From assembly GCA_026002855.1 (NCBI GenBank), contig BPGD01000001.1, forward strand, positions 2,054,001-2,118,000: a stretch of 64,000 bases of DNA, in the 5' to 3' direction. Both the position numbers and the translations under genes were made by a program. This document shows, in pieces, positions 43,984 to 52,947 of the stretch. Each line of letters starts with the position of its first letter. The stretch's first letter is position 1. The DNA comes from Bryobacteraceae bacterium (GTDB lineage Bacteria; Acidobacteriota; Terriglobia; Bryobacterales; Bryobacteraceae). The notes under the pieces were generated by a model. That model did not search any database. It was not told the DNA's origin and saw only the letters and a program-made list of their open reading frames with translations.

Positions 43984-45567
43984 TCAATCTCGCGCCGGCA
44001 CGGGCGGGGGCAGCCGGTCGTAGTCGACGACGCCGCAGCGCGCCGCCCAGCGGGCCCACTCCGCCGCCATGTGCTCGACGCGCTTCGGGTCGCGCCGGGC
44101 CAGATCGTTCAGCTCCGTGCGGTCTTCGGCCAGGTTGTAGAGCTCCCAGGCGCCTCCGCGCAGCGCCACCAGTTTCCAGTTGCCCTGCCGGAACGCCCGG
44201 TGCCCCTGATGCTCCCAGAAAAGGCCCGGCGCATTGCGCGGCAGCCCGCCGCCATGCACGACGCAGGTGGTCAGCGGCACGCCCTCCGGGGGCAGGGTGG
44301 GCGTGCCCTGATTTTCGTCCGGATACCTGGCGCCGCTGATGCGGAGCACGGTCGGCATCACGTCGATGACGTGGCCCACTTCGTGCGTGACCGTGCCGGG
44401 TTGCCGGATCCGCGCCGGCCAGGTGGCGATGGCCGGAGTCGCGATGCCGCCTTCGTGCACGTACTGCTTGTAGAGGCGAAAAGGCGTATTGGAGAGCTGC
44501 GCCCAGGGGCGCCGGTAGGACGTGTAGGAGTCCGGCCCTCCGGGTGCCGGGTTTGGCGCCTTCTTCTCCATGCCGCCGCCGATGTTTTCCTCCGCACAGC
44601 CGCCGTTGTCTGACAGGAAGAGCACGAAGGTGTTGTCGAGCCGCCCGGTCTTTTCGATCTCGCGGATGACGCGGCCGATGCCCTGGTCCATGCGGTCGAC
44701 CTGCGCCGCGTAGACCGCCATGCGCAGGTCCCAGGCCTCCTTCTCGCGCTGGCTGAGCGAGTCCCACGCCGGCACGCCGGGATCACGCGGTGAAAGAGAC
44801 CACTGGCGGTCGATGAGGCCCATGGCCACCATGCGCTCGTAGCGTTCGGCGCGGAGGCGGTCCCAGCCCTTGAGAAATTTCCCGCGGTATTTTTCGATCT
44901 CCGGCGGCAGGGCGTGCAACGGCCAGTGAGGCGCGGTGTAGGCGAGGTAGAGGAAAAACGGGCGCGGCCGGGCGGCCGCCACGCGCACCATTTCGATGGC
45001 GTGCGCGGTGATGGCGTCCGTCATGTAGAAGCCCTGTTCAGGCGGCGTGTAAGGCCGGTCGTCGATGGCCATCGTGCGGCCGGGGTCGAGCCGGAAGTAG
45101 CTGGAGGCGCCGCTGATCAGGCCAAAGTAGCGGTCGAAGCCGCGGTCGCACGGCCAGTGTGGCCGGCGCTCGCCCACGTGCCACTTGCCGGACATCAGCG
45201 TCGTGTAGCCGGCCGTTTTCAGGACTTCGGCCAGAGTGACGCTGCTGCGGTTGAGGAACCCGCGGTAGCCGGGCAGCCCGCGGTCCTCTACCATATGGCC
45301 GACTCCCGCCTGGTGCGGATACAGGCCGGTGAGCAGCGCCGCGCGGGTTGGACAGCAGCGGGCCGCCGAGTAGAACTGTGAGAACCGCACGCCGTAGCGC
45401 GCCAGCCGGTCGATGTTTGGGGTCTCGATTTCACCGCCGTAGCAGGCGACGTCGGAGTAGCCGAGATCGTCGGCCAGAATCACGACGATGTCGGGCCGCC
45501 CGTCCTTCCGGACGGGCGCTCCTGCGGCGGCCGCCGCGGCCGCCCCCAGAAAGGATCGCCGATCCAT
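43984..45567 (-). CDS. Tat-exported sulfatase
   Basis: 527-aa type I sulfatase. MDRRSFLGAAAAAAAGA is a twin-arginine signal. The formylglycine motif C71-C-P-T-R (AARCCPTRAALLTGLYPHQA) and metal site ADDLGYSDVACYGG are intact, as is SGKWHVGERR, with FLSDNGGCAEENIG further on. It cleaves sulfate esters from a glycan or small molecule in the periplasm; a sulfatase-modifying enzyme is required but not in view. ATG 45567 is chosen since it opens the signal with GGCGGG just before it. Confidence 0.92.
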   Translation of the reverse strand: MDRRSFLGAAAAAAAGAPVRKDGRPDIVVILADDLGYSDVACYGGEIETPNIDRLARYGVRFSQFYSAARCCPTRAALLTGLYPHQAGVGHMVEDRGLPGYRGFLNRSSVTLAEVLKTAGYTTLMSGKWHVGERRPHWPCDRGFDRYFGLISGASSYFRLDPGRTMAIDDRPYTPPEQGFYMTDAITAHAIEMVRVAAARPRPFFLYLAYTAPHWPLHALPPEIEKYRGKFLKGWDRLRAERYERMVAMGLIDRQWSLSPRDPGVPAWDSLSQREKEAWDLRMAVYAAQVDRMDQGIGRVIREIEKTGRLDNTFVLFLSDNGGCAEENIGGGMEKKAPNPAPGGPDSYTSYRRPWAQLSNTPFRLYKQYVHEGGIATPAIATWPARIRQPGTVTHEVGHVIDVMPTVLRISGARYPDENQGTPTLPPEGVPLTTCVVHGGGLPRNAPGLFWEHQGHRAFRQGNWKLVALRGGAWELYNLAEDRTELNDLARRDPKRVEHMAAEWARWAARCGVVDYDRLPPPVPARD

Positions 45568-45669
45568 GCCCGCCATTCTATGCGCTGGGACCTCCGCTGT
45601 GCTCCATTCCCGGGTCAGGCCCCTGATGCGCGGCTGAGCCGGGTCGAACGCGGCCGCGCCTGCGGCCAC

Positions 45670-45980
45670 GCTCTCAACGTCAGGATAGTTTCAGCACGGC
45701 TTTCGCAAGCCCGGCGGGCGCGGCGGTCGCCTCGGCGCTGAGGCGGCGGTTCCGGCGTGCGCAGCAGCCGCACATCGCCGTTGGTGGCGATGCGGCGACG
45801 GCGCAGGATCAGATGCATCGCCGTTCTCTTGTGATCGAAGAACACGCGGTTGAACGTGCTGGGATACAGGATGACGCCGAACTCCTGTATGTCCAGATAG
45901 CAGGTATCGGTCACCTGCAAGAGGAAGGGCGTGCCGGCGCAGGACTGGGCGAATGGCCGGATTGATCGAAGCCAAGACAC
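45670..45980 (-). other. Unassigned region, possible gene remnant
   Basis: Part of a 465-bp gap between the sulfatase start and the next gene. An open minus-strand frame reads protein-like text (LLQVTDTCYLDIQEFGVILY, then PSTFNRVFFDHKRTAMHLIL) that is less Arg/Pro-biased than noise frames around it. I see no start codon with a ribosome site and no family. Could be a decayed gene. Confidence 0.25.
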
Positions 45981-45985
45981 AGAAA

Positions 45986-46010
45986 AGGGGCCGCCATGCG
46001 GGCGGCCCCT
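45986..46010 (-). terminator. Terminator of the 250-aa secreted protein gene
   Basis: Perfect 10-bp stem AGGGGCCGCC / GGCGGCCCCT, 5-nt loop, and on the minus strand TTTTCTG follows. It lies about 25 bp beyond the stop of the gene at 46033-46785. Confidence 0.8.
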
Positions 46011-46032
46011 CAATTGCAAGGCCTGTCGCCGG

Positions 46033-46785
46033 TTACTGCGGTGAGCTCTTGATCTTGATGACGACCCGTGCCGGCCAGGGCTCCGACTTGACGGATTCGA
46101 TGGCCGATTGCGCCAGGCGGAGGCGCGTCTCACGCCGCGCGTCCGGTGGAGTGACGACGACGACCAGCAGCCCGTCCGGCCCACTGCCGCCGGCTGCTCC
46201 CTGCATCCTGCCCTTGATGTGGAGACTGTCCATCACCGGTTCCTCTTCTGGAAAAGGAGTCAATTTCGGCCCTTGCGGATAGCAGAGCAGGCACATGCAA
46301 TAGGGCCCCAGGCCGTTATTGATCAGCCCGCAACTGCAACTGATTCCGCCGGTCTCATCGCAACCGCAATTCTCCGGCGGGCACGGGATCTGCTTGTTTC
46401 CAGCCGAGGCGGGCAGGGCCGTGAGCCCGAGATAGAAGATGCGATGGCCGGGCCTCAATTGTTGCGAGATCTGCTGCGCGAGCGCGTTCCCGGCGGACGG
46501 ATTGGCGCTGCGCGCTGCATCGGCCTTGGTCAGCTTGGCGCCGGAGGCGATGGCGTCCACGAGGCCGCGGACGGTAGCCTCAAAGCGCTGCACTTCGCCC
46601 GGCCCGTAGACACCGTCCGGATAGACGATGATCGCGCGGATGTCTTTCTTCTCGATGCCCATCGCCTCCTGGCCGGCGGCGCCGCCCCCAGGCTGCACGC
46701 CGCCCGTGGCAGGGCGCCGCAGGCCGGGCTCCTGTGCTGCGGCCACGGCCAGGAAAAAGCAAAAAGCGGAAAGAGTCTTTCTCAT
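46033..46785 (-). CDS. Secreted Cys-rich protein, unknown function
   Basis: 250 aa with signal MRKTLSAFCFFLAVAAAQ. The central part has a dense cysteine cluster (IPCPPENCGCDETGGISCSC and LGPYCMCLLCYPQGP), probably disulfides or a metal site. C-terminal VVIKIKSSPQ. No recognised family. Start ATG 46785 has GAGGGGG 9 nt upstream; an ATG three codons earlier sits directly on that site and is less likely. Own terminator downstream. Confidence 0.65.
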   Translation of the reverse strand: MRKTLSAFCFFLAVAAAQEPGLRRPATGGVQPGGGAAGQEAMGIEKKDIRAIIVYPDGVYGPGEVQRFEATVRGLVDAIASGAKLTKADAARSANPSAGNALAQQISQQLRPGHRIFYLGLTALPASAGNKQIPCPPENCGCDETGGISCSCGLINNGLGPYCMCLLCYPQGPKLTPFPEEEPVMDSLHIKGRMQGAAGGSGPDGLLVVVVTPPDARRETRLRLAQSAIESVKSEPWPARVVIKIKSSPQ

Positions 46786-46924
46786 GGGTTGCATCCCCCT
46801 CGGCCTATATTACGAAAGAAGAACCGGCCTTTTCTCCATGGCCCGGACGACCTTGTGTCCGGTGGGGGCGCTCCCGTTCCTTGGGGGGCGGAGCGACTGC
46901 CGAGGTGCCAGACTGCGGGCCGGT

Positions 46925-47440
46925 TCAGCGCCGTTCGCTCGACGGGGGCACGATGCCCTTCATCCGCAGATAAGTGACGATGTTGCCGTAATGCTCGTTG
47001 TTGTGAGCCGTGTTGAAGGAGAGGACGGTGGCGCGCGCCTGCTCGCGGCCGAAGAACTTCACCGTTTCGGCGAGCTTCGCGTCCGTCATGCCGGCGTAGG
47101 CCGAGTCGCAATACGCAAAGGCTTCTTTCAGCGCCGCAATGAGATCGGCTTTTGAGGTCTTTGTTTTCTCGACACCCGGGGCCGGGGTCGGCTTTCCGAG
47201 CACGGCGGAACAGAACAGGTATTGCGCGTCGGCGATGTGGCCCAACAACTGTCCGAAACTTCTCACCTCCGGCGTCGGCCGGAATGCGTAATTTTCTTCC
47301 GGCATCTTTTCGGCCGAGCGGAGAATGTTATTTTTCACCATGTCATGGAGGAATTTCTGCCCCTCCGTCATCGGATTCTGGGCGCTGACGGCCGCGCAGC
47401 CGCCCAGCAGAAACAATGATGCAGCCAGCACATTCTTCAT
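46925..47440 (-). CDS. DinB-family lipoprotein
   Basis: 171 aa. Lipoprotein signal MKNVLAASLFLLGGCAAV with lipobox LGGC. The DinB/YfiT four-helix fold shows as GQKFLHDMVKNNILRSAEKM, VRSFGQLLGHIADAQYLFCS, SFNTAHNNEHYGNIVTYLRM with His ligands for a metal (GHIAD, HNNEHYG). DinB proteins are metal-dependent hydrolase- or transferase-like, often in thiol metabolism; an exported copy is less usual. Starts on AAGGAG and overlaps the beta-helix gene stop by ATGA. Confidence 0.85.
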   Translation of the reverse strand: MKNVLAASLFLLGGCAAVSAQNPMTEGQKFLHDMVKNNILRSAEKMPEENYAFRPTPEVRSFGQLLGHIADAQYLFCSAVLGKPTPAPGVEKTKTSKADLIAALKEAFAYCDSAYAGMTDAKLAETVKFFGREQARATVLSFNTAHNNEHYGNIVTYLRMKGIVPPSSERR

Positions 47441-48636
47441 CGGATTTTCTCCTTGCGTGTTCTTTTGTTCTCCTGTTCGGACGATTCCTTTCCGGAACGA
47501 AGGAACAGCCCGGCGCCCAGCCGGGCCGCCTCCGTCCCCTCCACGGGGTGAAGCCAGTTGCGCTTCGTCTGGTCCCGCTCCACGGGCACGGGCTGGTCTT
47601 CCACCCTTGTCGAAACGAGCTTCAGCCAGGACGGATCCAGATCCGCATACTGTTGCCGCGCGCCAACGCCGCTGCCGAACAGCCGCCGGTTCGCGGCGAA
47701 ATGGCAGTTCACGACGCGGTAGGACATCCTCTCCTCCGACCGGATCGTTTCCGGGGGTCTCCGCCCCTGCTGAACCGCGGCCGCCCAGCTTGCCGGCTGC
47801 CATGTCCAGACGTAGTTGCAGTTGGAGATGACATTGTTGCGGAAATCAAAGTCCTCCTGAACGCCGCAGGTCCAGACGGCGCTGCCATAGATGCTATCGC
47901 AGAAACAGTGTGTCATCTCGTGTCCCTGGCTGTGGCCTGACCAGTAGACAACGGTGATCTTCGACCCGCGGAAGACGCAGTGACGAACCCTGACGCTGTC
48001 ACCCATCGCGATGACAGCCACGTGCAGGGGGTTGGTGAGATCGTCGCCGAGGAACATGCATTGGGCGATTTCCAGATCCTCCAGGTCTCCTCGCAGGCGG
48101 CTGATGGCGTAGAGCCGCCGGATCAGCCCCGGCCTGGGCGTCTCAACCAGCGGATATCCCAGGAACTTCAATCCCTGGATCGTCACGTGGCTGGTGTCCA
48201 CCAGCATGCCGTTGGCCGCGCCGCCCGCCGGGTCGCGCCGCCCGTTCCACGTCTCGGGCAGGGGCATTGTGTGAATGAGTGTGGGCATGCGCCCCGTGTC
48301 CCATTCCGGATCGTCAGGGAGCACTGCGGCGCGGATGGTGAGACGCGCGTCTTTCGAGAATCGGCGCCGCTCGGGCCGGAGCAGGGTCGTTTCTCCGATC
48401 GAATGGATCCCCTCGGAAAGATAGATGGTCGCGGGCCCCGTTCCTTCACTCCGGTTCACACGGCGCGCGGCCTCGGCCAGGGTTTTCAGCGGCGCCGGCC
48501 GTGTTCCCGGGCCGGCGTCATCCCCTCTTGCAGGATGCACCCACAACTCAAAGGACTGGGCCGGCTGGCCCGCCACCATGCGTGGAATGCCGCCCAGGAG
48601 CGCGGCCCCAAAGATTTCGCGCCGGTTCACGTCCAA
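47437..48636 (-). CDS. Right-handed beta-helix protein, Tat-like signal
   Basis: 399-aa exported protein with parallel beta-helix repeats (pectate-lyase superfamily): PARGDDAGPGTRPAPLKTLA, GPATIYLSEGIHSIGETTLL, SHVTIQGLKFLGYPLVETPR, SVRVRHCVFRGSKITVVYWS, EDFDFRNNVISNCNYVWTWQ. The N-terminus MDVNRREIFGAALLGG has an RR motif. This fold usually binds or cleaves polysaccharide; catalytic residues cannot be assigned. Coupled to the DinB gene by ATGA overlap. Confidence 0.8.
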   Translation of the reverse strand: MDVNRREIFGAALLGGIPRMVAGQPAQSFELWVHPARGDDAGPGTRPAPLKTLAEAARRVNRSEGTGPATIYLSEGIHSIGETTLLRPERRRFSKDARLTIRAAVLPDDPEWDTGRMPTLIHTMPLPETWNGRRDPAGGAANGMLVDTSHVTIQGLKFLGYPLVETPRPGLIRRLYAISRLRGDLEDLEIAQCMFLGDDLTNPLHVAVIAMGDSVRVRHCVFRGSKITVVYWSGHSQGHEMTHCFCDSIYGSAVWTCGVQEDFDFRNNVISNCNYVWTWQPASWAAAVQQGRRPPETIRSEERMSYRVVNCHFAANRRLFGSGVGARQQYADLDPSWLKLVSTRVEDQPVPVERDQTKRNWLHPVEGTEAARLGAGLFLRSGKESSEQENKRTRKEKIR

Positions 48637-48705
48637 ATTGGTTCCTTTCTGACCTTTGGACGATGCGCCGGCGCATCGTGTGAACAGGGCGCGCGAGGGG
48701 CCGGG

Positions 48706-49572
48706 CTAGATGCGGCCCGGCTGGTGGAGACGAAGATCGAGGGCGGCAATCAGGCGCCGAGCGAAGTCCGGTGACACTCCCTGCGGCCCCGCGGCCCGGT
48801 ACAGGGCCAGCGCGCGGCGCGCGTCTTCCACTTCCCTGACCCGGGCACGGATCTCCTCAAAGGACGCCGCAGGGGCCGGCGGCTGGCTGCCGCCGATCCG
48901 CACGACGCCCGCCCGAACTGCCGCCGGAATCTGCCGGTTGCATTGGCACGGAGCGGCGTCCGAAACCAGCCCGCAGTGGCTGCGAAGAAAAGCGAGCATT
49001 CCGGCGCGCGCCTTCTGGAGCCTTTTGCGGAACAGTGCGGGCGCGATGCCCAGAATCGACGCCGCCTCCGGTCCGGGCACTTCCATGATCTCGCCGAGGA
49101 CGTATGCGATGCGGTGCTCCCGATCCAGGCACTGGAGCATGCCCAGCGTACAGGCGGACTTCACCTCTTCAATCAGTGCGGACCGCTCCGTTTCGGCGGG
49201 CGCCTCCGCGCTGAGGCCGGCCAGAATGGCTTCGCCGAGCTCATCCAAGCTTCGCTTCCTCTTCTCCCACGGCGTCTTGCGGAAGTCGAGGACGGCATTC
49301 ACGGCGATTCGGTAGGCCCACGTCCTGAGCCGGCTGCGGAAATCAAACCGGGATAGCCGCGTAATGATGCGGATCAGGATCTCCTGAGCCGCGTCCTCGG
49401 CGTCTTCGCGGTGGCCCAACATGCGCAGGGCGAGCCCGAACACATCGCCCTGCAACCGCCCGACGAGCTGCTCGAGCGCTGCCCGGTCGCCGCCGAGCAC
49501 CCGCCGCGCCAGCTCTTCCTCGCAAGGTTCCGGCCGACTGGCGCTCGCGGAATCCTTCATGAGTACCGCCAT
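48706..49572 (-). CDS. ECF-type RNA polymerase sigma factor with C-terminal extension
   Basis: About 288 aa. Region 2 is ALEQLVGRLQGDVFGLALRM with DAEDAAQEILIRIITRLSRF, and FRSRLRTWAYRIAVNAVLDF; region 4 is CLDREHRIAYVLGEIMEVPG with EAASILGIAPALFRKRLQKA. After region 4 comes HCGLVSDAAPCQCNRQIPAA, a C-H-C-C cluster seen in a group of extended ECFs and likely a metal or redox sensor. No anti-sigma gene adjoins. Start uncertain: ATG 49572 or ATG 49560. Confidence 0.88.
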   Translation of the reverse strand: MAVLMKDSASASRPEPCEEELARRVLGGDRAALEQLVGRLQGDVFGLALRMLGHREDAEDAAQEILIRIITRLSRFDFRSRLRTWAYRIAVNAVLDFRKTPWEKRKRSLDELGEAILAGLSAEAPAETERSALIEEVKSACTLGMLQCLDREHRIAYVLGEIMEVPGPEAASILGIAPALFRKRLQKARAGMLAFLRSHCGLVSDAAPCQCNRQIPAAVRAGVVRIGGSQPPAPAASFEEIRARVREVEDARRALALYRAAGPQGVSPDFARRLIAALDLRLHQPGRI

Positions 49573-49888
49573 TCTCGCACGGTAACGCCCGGAATGCCGC
49601 ATGTCCATTGGACGACGGCCGGGCCTGGTGTGTGAATCCGAGGCTGGCGAACCGACGGGGCGCCGTGCTGTTTGTTTCGGCAAGTGGCAACGGCGGCCTT
49701 CGGCAGGCGTGCCTGGGGCGGGACTTCGTGGTCTCGATTCCGCTCCCGCTCGGCCGAAATCACCAGCTTCAGAGCCGCGAGTGGAGGGCCGAAGGCCGGG
49801 GCGGAGGTGGATGTGCGGAGTCGGCGGACTCCGACCAGTGGCGCGACATTCGTCTGCTGCTCAGAGGCCGCACCGCCTGAGGCGATTT

Positions 49889-50437
49889 TCATCGGAGGAT
49901 CTTTCCGCTGGCCCTGGCAGCGTTGCTCCAGTCGCGGCTCAGAAGCGCGGATGAAGAGCGTGACTTGCGGGTGAGGGGCGTTTGCCGTTCAGCGGCGCGC
50001 CGTGCGGCACGCTCGCGGAGTTCGGCGGCCATGTGCTGGATTTCGGCCAGGTCGTTTTCGCTCATGATGCCGATCTTGTGGCAGCCGCCGCAGCCTTTTA
50101 TTCCTCTCATCATGGCTACCGGCTGGGCGTGCGCCATGGGCATGGCCTTCATGGCCGCCCAGGCGACGGCATGCTTGCTCTTGAGGAACTGCTGCACCTG
50201 GTCCGGGTGGCAGGCGCGGCAGGTCTCGGCAGTGGGGATCTCGACGCGGGAGACATCGGCGGCCGAGGTGTGTTTGTCACCGTGACAGGTGGAGCAGGCG
50301 ATGCCGTTCTGGCTGTGCTTGCTGAGCTGCCAGTCGCTGACGATGTTGGGCGTGCGCTGTTTATGACGGTCGATGCAGGGGTCGGCCCCGTAAGACAGCC
50401 ACGGGGCAAGGGAGAGCAGGAAGAGAGCGCTGCGCAT
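49889..50437 (-). CDS. Short multihaem cytochrome c, hydroxylamine-oxidoreductase-like N-part
   Basis: 182 aa with signal ALFLLSLAPWLSYGA. Three haem motifs remain: CSTCH (48-52), CRACH (73-77), CGGCH (116-120). The text TPNIVSDWQLSKHSQNG, KHAVAWAAMKAMPMAHAQPV and MMRGIKGCGGCHKIG matches the start of octahaem HAO-type cytochromes. The first site, expected as CxxCH, reads C21-I-D-R-H25: Cys is replaced by Arg (CGT, one transition from TGT). The rest of the usual protein of 450-550 residues is missing, replaced by a charged tail. Either a degraded gene or a reduced cytochrome. Confidence 0.72.
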   Translation of the reverse strand: MRSALFLLSLAPWLSYGADPCIDRHKQRTPNIVSDWQLSKHSQNGIACSTCHGDKHTSAADVSRVEIPTAETCRACHPDQVQQFLKSKHAVAWAAMKAMPMAHAQPVAMMRGIKGCGGCHKIGIMSENDLAEIQHMAAELRERAARRAAERQTPLTRKSRSSSALLSRDWSNAARASGKILR

Positions 50438-50545
50438 GGAGACAATCAGGTCCTGTCGCCTTGAAATGAGCGTCAGGACGAGTGTCCCCCGCCGTCAGGG
50501 CGCGCGTCGACGACCCGAGTCACGGACGCGCGGGAGGAGGACCGG

Positions 50546-51751
50546 CTAGCGGAGCGGCTCGAGGACTTCGATGTCTTTGAACCAGACCTCGGTGGGCCGT
50601 TTTGCGCCGTGGGCCTGGAGGCCGATGACGCCTTCGAGGCGCCCCTGGATATCGTCGGGCAGCTCGACGGTTCTGACTCCGTTGATGTGAAAGACGACGC
50701 GGTGGCCGTGGAGCGAAGCCGTCAGCTCGTTCCATTCACCGGGGTGGACGACGGCGTTGTCCTCGGGGCCGGTGACCCATTTGCGGCCGTTGGGGCCGGT
50801 TTCCCAGAAGCCGCCGGTGCGCGCCTCGGCATCGACTTCCACCTCGTAGGCGGCGAGCGTTGCGGGGTCGGTGCGGACGAAGACGCCGGAGTTGCCTTTG
50901 AGGATCCTGAATTTGAGCCGCAGGGTGAGGTCGCGGAAGCTCTGTTCGCTCAGGACCATGGCGATGCGCGGGTCGTCGTCTTTCGAGCGGAGGCGGAAGG
51001 CGCCCTCGACGATTTCCACGAGGCCTGCGCCGTTGTGTTTCCAGCCGGCCCAGGTGCGGCCGTCCCAGATGCGCCGCCAGCCGTGGCGGCCGAGGTCCTG
51101 GATGCGGATGTTGCGCCAGCGCACCTGCGCGGGCCGCGGCCCCTTATAGGCATGCACCTGAAGGGCGATGAAGCCGCTCTGATCGAGCGGATCGGTGAGA
51201 TGGGCGCAGGGAACGCCGTTGACCCAGACGCGGATGGTGTCGCCGCGGGCCTCGATGCGGTAGTGGTTCCACTGGTTGTCACGGAAGGCCTTCGATGCGG
51301 CGGGGTCGGCGGCGATGTTGTGGAGCCAGCCGCGGCGGGCCTCGTCATAGATGCCGCCGCTCGTGCCGGATTTCTCATTCGAGATTTCCACCTGGTAGCC
51401 GTAGACGCGGTCTTTTGGGACCTTGCGCGAGACCCACTTCGCGTTTTCGAAGACCCGGATGGGGCCTTCGTCCGGGTAGCGGTGGGAGCGGATCTGGATG
51501 CCGGAATTCAGTTCGGGATCGGTCTTTGTTTCCAGTTCGAGGATAAAGTCGCCGAATTCGCGTTTCGTGCACAGGAAGCTGTTCGGGCTGCCTTCGGCGG
51601 TGGTGCCGACGATGGCGCCGTCCTCGACGTTGAAGGTGGCGTATCCGTTGCAGACCTCCCAGCCGTTCAGGGTCTTGCCATCGAACAGAGGAGTCCAGGT
51701 CTGCGCCGCCAGGGGCGCGGCGAGAAGGGCGGAGAGGATAAAGGTGCGCAT
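50546..51751 (-). CDS. Secreted protein with two DUF1080 domains
   Basis: 401 aa, signal MRTFILSALLAAPLAAQ. Domain 1 (20-210): TPLFDGKTLNGWEVCNGYAT, NSGIQIRSHRYPDEG, VYGYQVEISNEKSG. Domain 2 (215-400): RRIWDGRTWAGWKHNGAGLV, GNSGVFVRTDPATLAAYEVE, KRPTEVWFKDIEVLEPL. Both are the concanavalin-like fold named DUF1080 (3-keto-disaccharide hydrolase family). Acts on or binds glycans outside the cytoplasm, substrate unknown. Confidence 0.9.
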   Translation of the reverse strand: MRTFILSALLAAPLAAQTWTPLFDGKTLNGWEVCNGYATFNVEDGAIVGTTAEGSPNSFLCTKREFGDFILELETKTDPELNSGIQIRSHRYPDEGPIRVFENAKWVSRKVPKDRVYGYQVEISNEKSGTSGGIYDEARRGWLHNIAADPAASKAFRDNQWNHYRIEARGDTIRVWVNGVPCAHLTDPLDQSGFIALQVHAYKGPRPAQVRWRNIRIQDLGRHGWRRIWDGRTWAGWKHNGAGLVEIVEGAFRLRSKDDDPRIAMVLSEQSFRDLTLRLKFRILKGNSGVFVRTDPATLAAYEVEVDAEARTGGFWETGPNGRKWVTGPEDNAVVHPGEWNELTASLHGHRVVFHINGVRTVELPDDIQGRLEGVIGLQAHGAKRPTEVWFKDIEVLEPLR

Positions 51752-51799
51752 GGCTCGTGCCCCACATCCTAACAGGAACGGCGCGGGACAAAGGAAAAT

Positions 51800-52768
51800 T
51801 CAGGACTCGTCTTTCGGGGCGGGCGGCAGGGCGGGTTCGGCGTCCGGGGCCGGTGCCGGCAGGATCCAGGAGGAGAGGATCGAGATGGCGAGCACAACGG
51901 CAATGAAGAAGAGCGAAGCGAGGATCGGGATCTCCACCCAGTGCTCGATGACCATCTTGACGCCGACAAAGACAAGAACGACGGCGAGCCCGATGCGGAG
52001 GAAACGGAATTTGGGAATGATGCCGGCGAGGAGAAAATAGAGGGCGCGCAGGCCGAGAATGGCAAAGATATTCGACGTAAAAACGATGAATGGGTCGCGG
52101 GTGACGGCAAAAATGGCCGGGATGGAGTCGAGCGCGAAGACGACGTCGGTGGCCTCGATGCAGACGAGGACGAGCAGAAGCGGGGTGGCGTAGCGGACGC
52201 CGTTTTCGGTGACGAAGAAGCGGGGGCCGCGGTAGCCGCTGGTGCTGCGGACAAAGCGGCGGAAGAGGCGGTAGACGGGGTTCTGCTCGGGGTGAACCTC
52301 GGAGCCGCGGTCGAGGAAGAGCTTAATGCCGGTGAAGATGAGGAATGCGCCGAAGACATAAATGGCCCAGTGAAATTTCTGGATGATGGCGGCCCCGGCC
52401 AGGATGAAGACGCCGCGGAGGATGATGGCGCCGAGAATGCCCCAGAAAAGGACGCGGTGGTGGAGGTCCGGCGGGACGGCAAAATAGGTAAAAATGACGA
52501 CAAAAACGAAGATATTGTCGACGGAAAGCGCCTTTTCAATCAGATATCCGGTGAGAAATTCGAGTGCGCGCGCTTTTCCGAACCAGTGCCAGACGGCGAG
52601 ATTGAAGATGAGCGCGAGACAGATCCAGAACACGGACCAGAGGAGCGCCTCGCGCGGATGGATGACGTGAGCGCGGCGGTGAAAGACGCCGAGGTCGAGC
52701 GCGAGCAGGACGAAGATGAGCAGGAGGAAGCCGGCCCAGAGCAGGGGCGTGCCGATGGAGGGATCCAT
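51800..52768 (-). CDS. TerC/Alx-family membrane transporter
   Basis: 322-aa integral membrane protein with about eight TM helices. SVDNIFVFVVIFTYFAVPPD and EATDVVFALDSIPAIFAVTR carry the conserved acidic residues of TerC; this family exports Mn(II) or other divalent metals in several bacteria. A yybP-ykoY manganese riboswitch is often upstream in relatives; I looked in 52769-52947 and do not see its consensus. Start ATG has GGGAGG 10 nt upstream. Confidence 0.93.
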   Translation of the reverse strand: MDPSIGTPLLWAGFLLLIFVLLALDLGVFHRRAHVIHPREALLWSVFWICLALIFNLAVWHWFGKARALEFLTGYLIEKALSVDNIFVFVVIFTYFAVPPDLHHRVLFWGILGAIILRGVFILAGAAIIQKFHWAIYVFGAFLIFTGIKLFLDRGSEVHPEQNPVYRLFRRFVRSTSGYRGPRFFVTENGVRYATPLLLVLVCIEATDVVFALDSIPAIFAVTRDPFIVFTSNIFAILGLRALYFLLAGIIPKFRFLRIGLAVVLVFVGVKMVIEHWVEIPILASLFFIAVVLAISILSSWILPAPAPDAEPALPPAPKDES

Positions 52769-52947
52769 CAGCGGCGACCTCCCTCAGAGAGGCGGGCGGG
52801 CGCGGGCGGACGGACGCGGGCCCTGGCGGCAGCGGGGCCGCCGGAGACGGGCCGGCACGGGCAATGGACCGAGCGGGTAAGCAATGGCACGCCTCGTTTG
52901 TTCTGATGCAAGAATCTTCCACAAGGATAGCGCAGGCGCGCGGGGCC

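Noticed and set aside
52769-52947. Possible yybP-ykoY manganese riboswitch before terC
   Set aside because: The conserved stem-loop sequences of that class are not found on the minus strand here.
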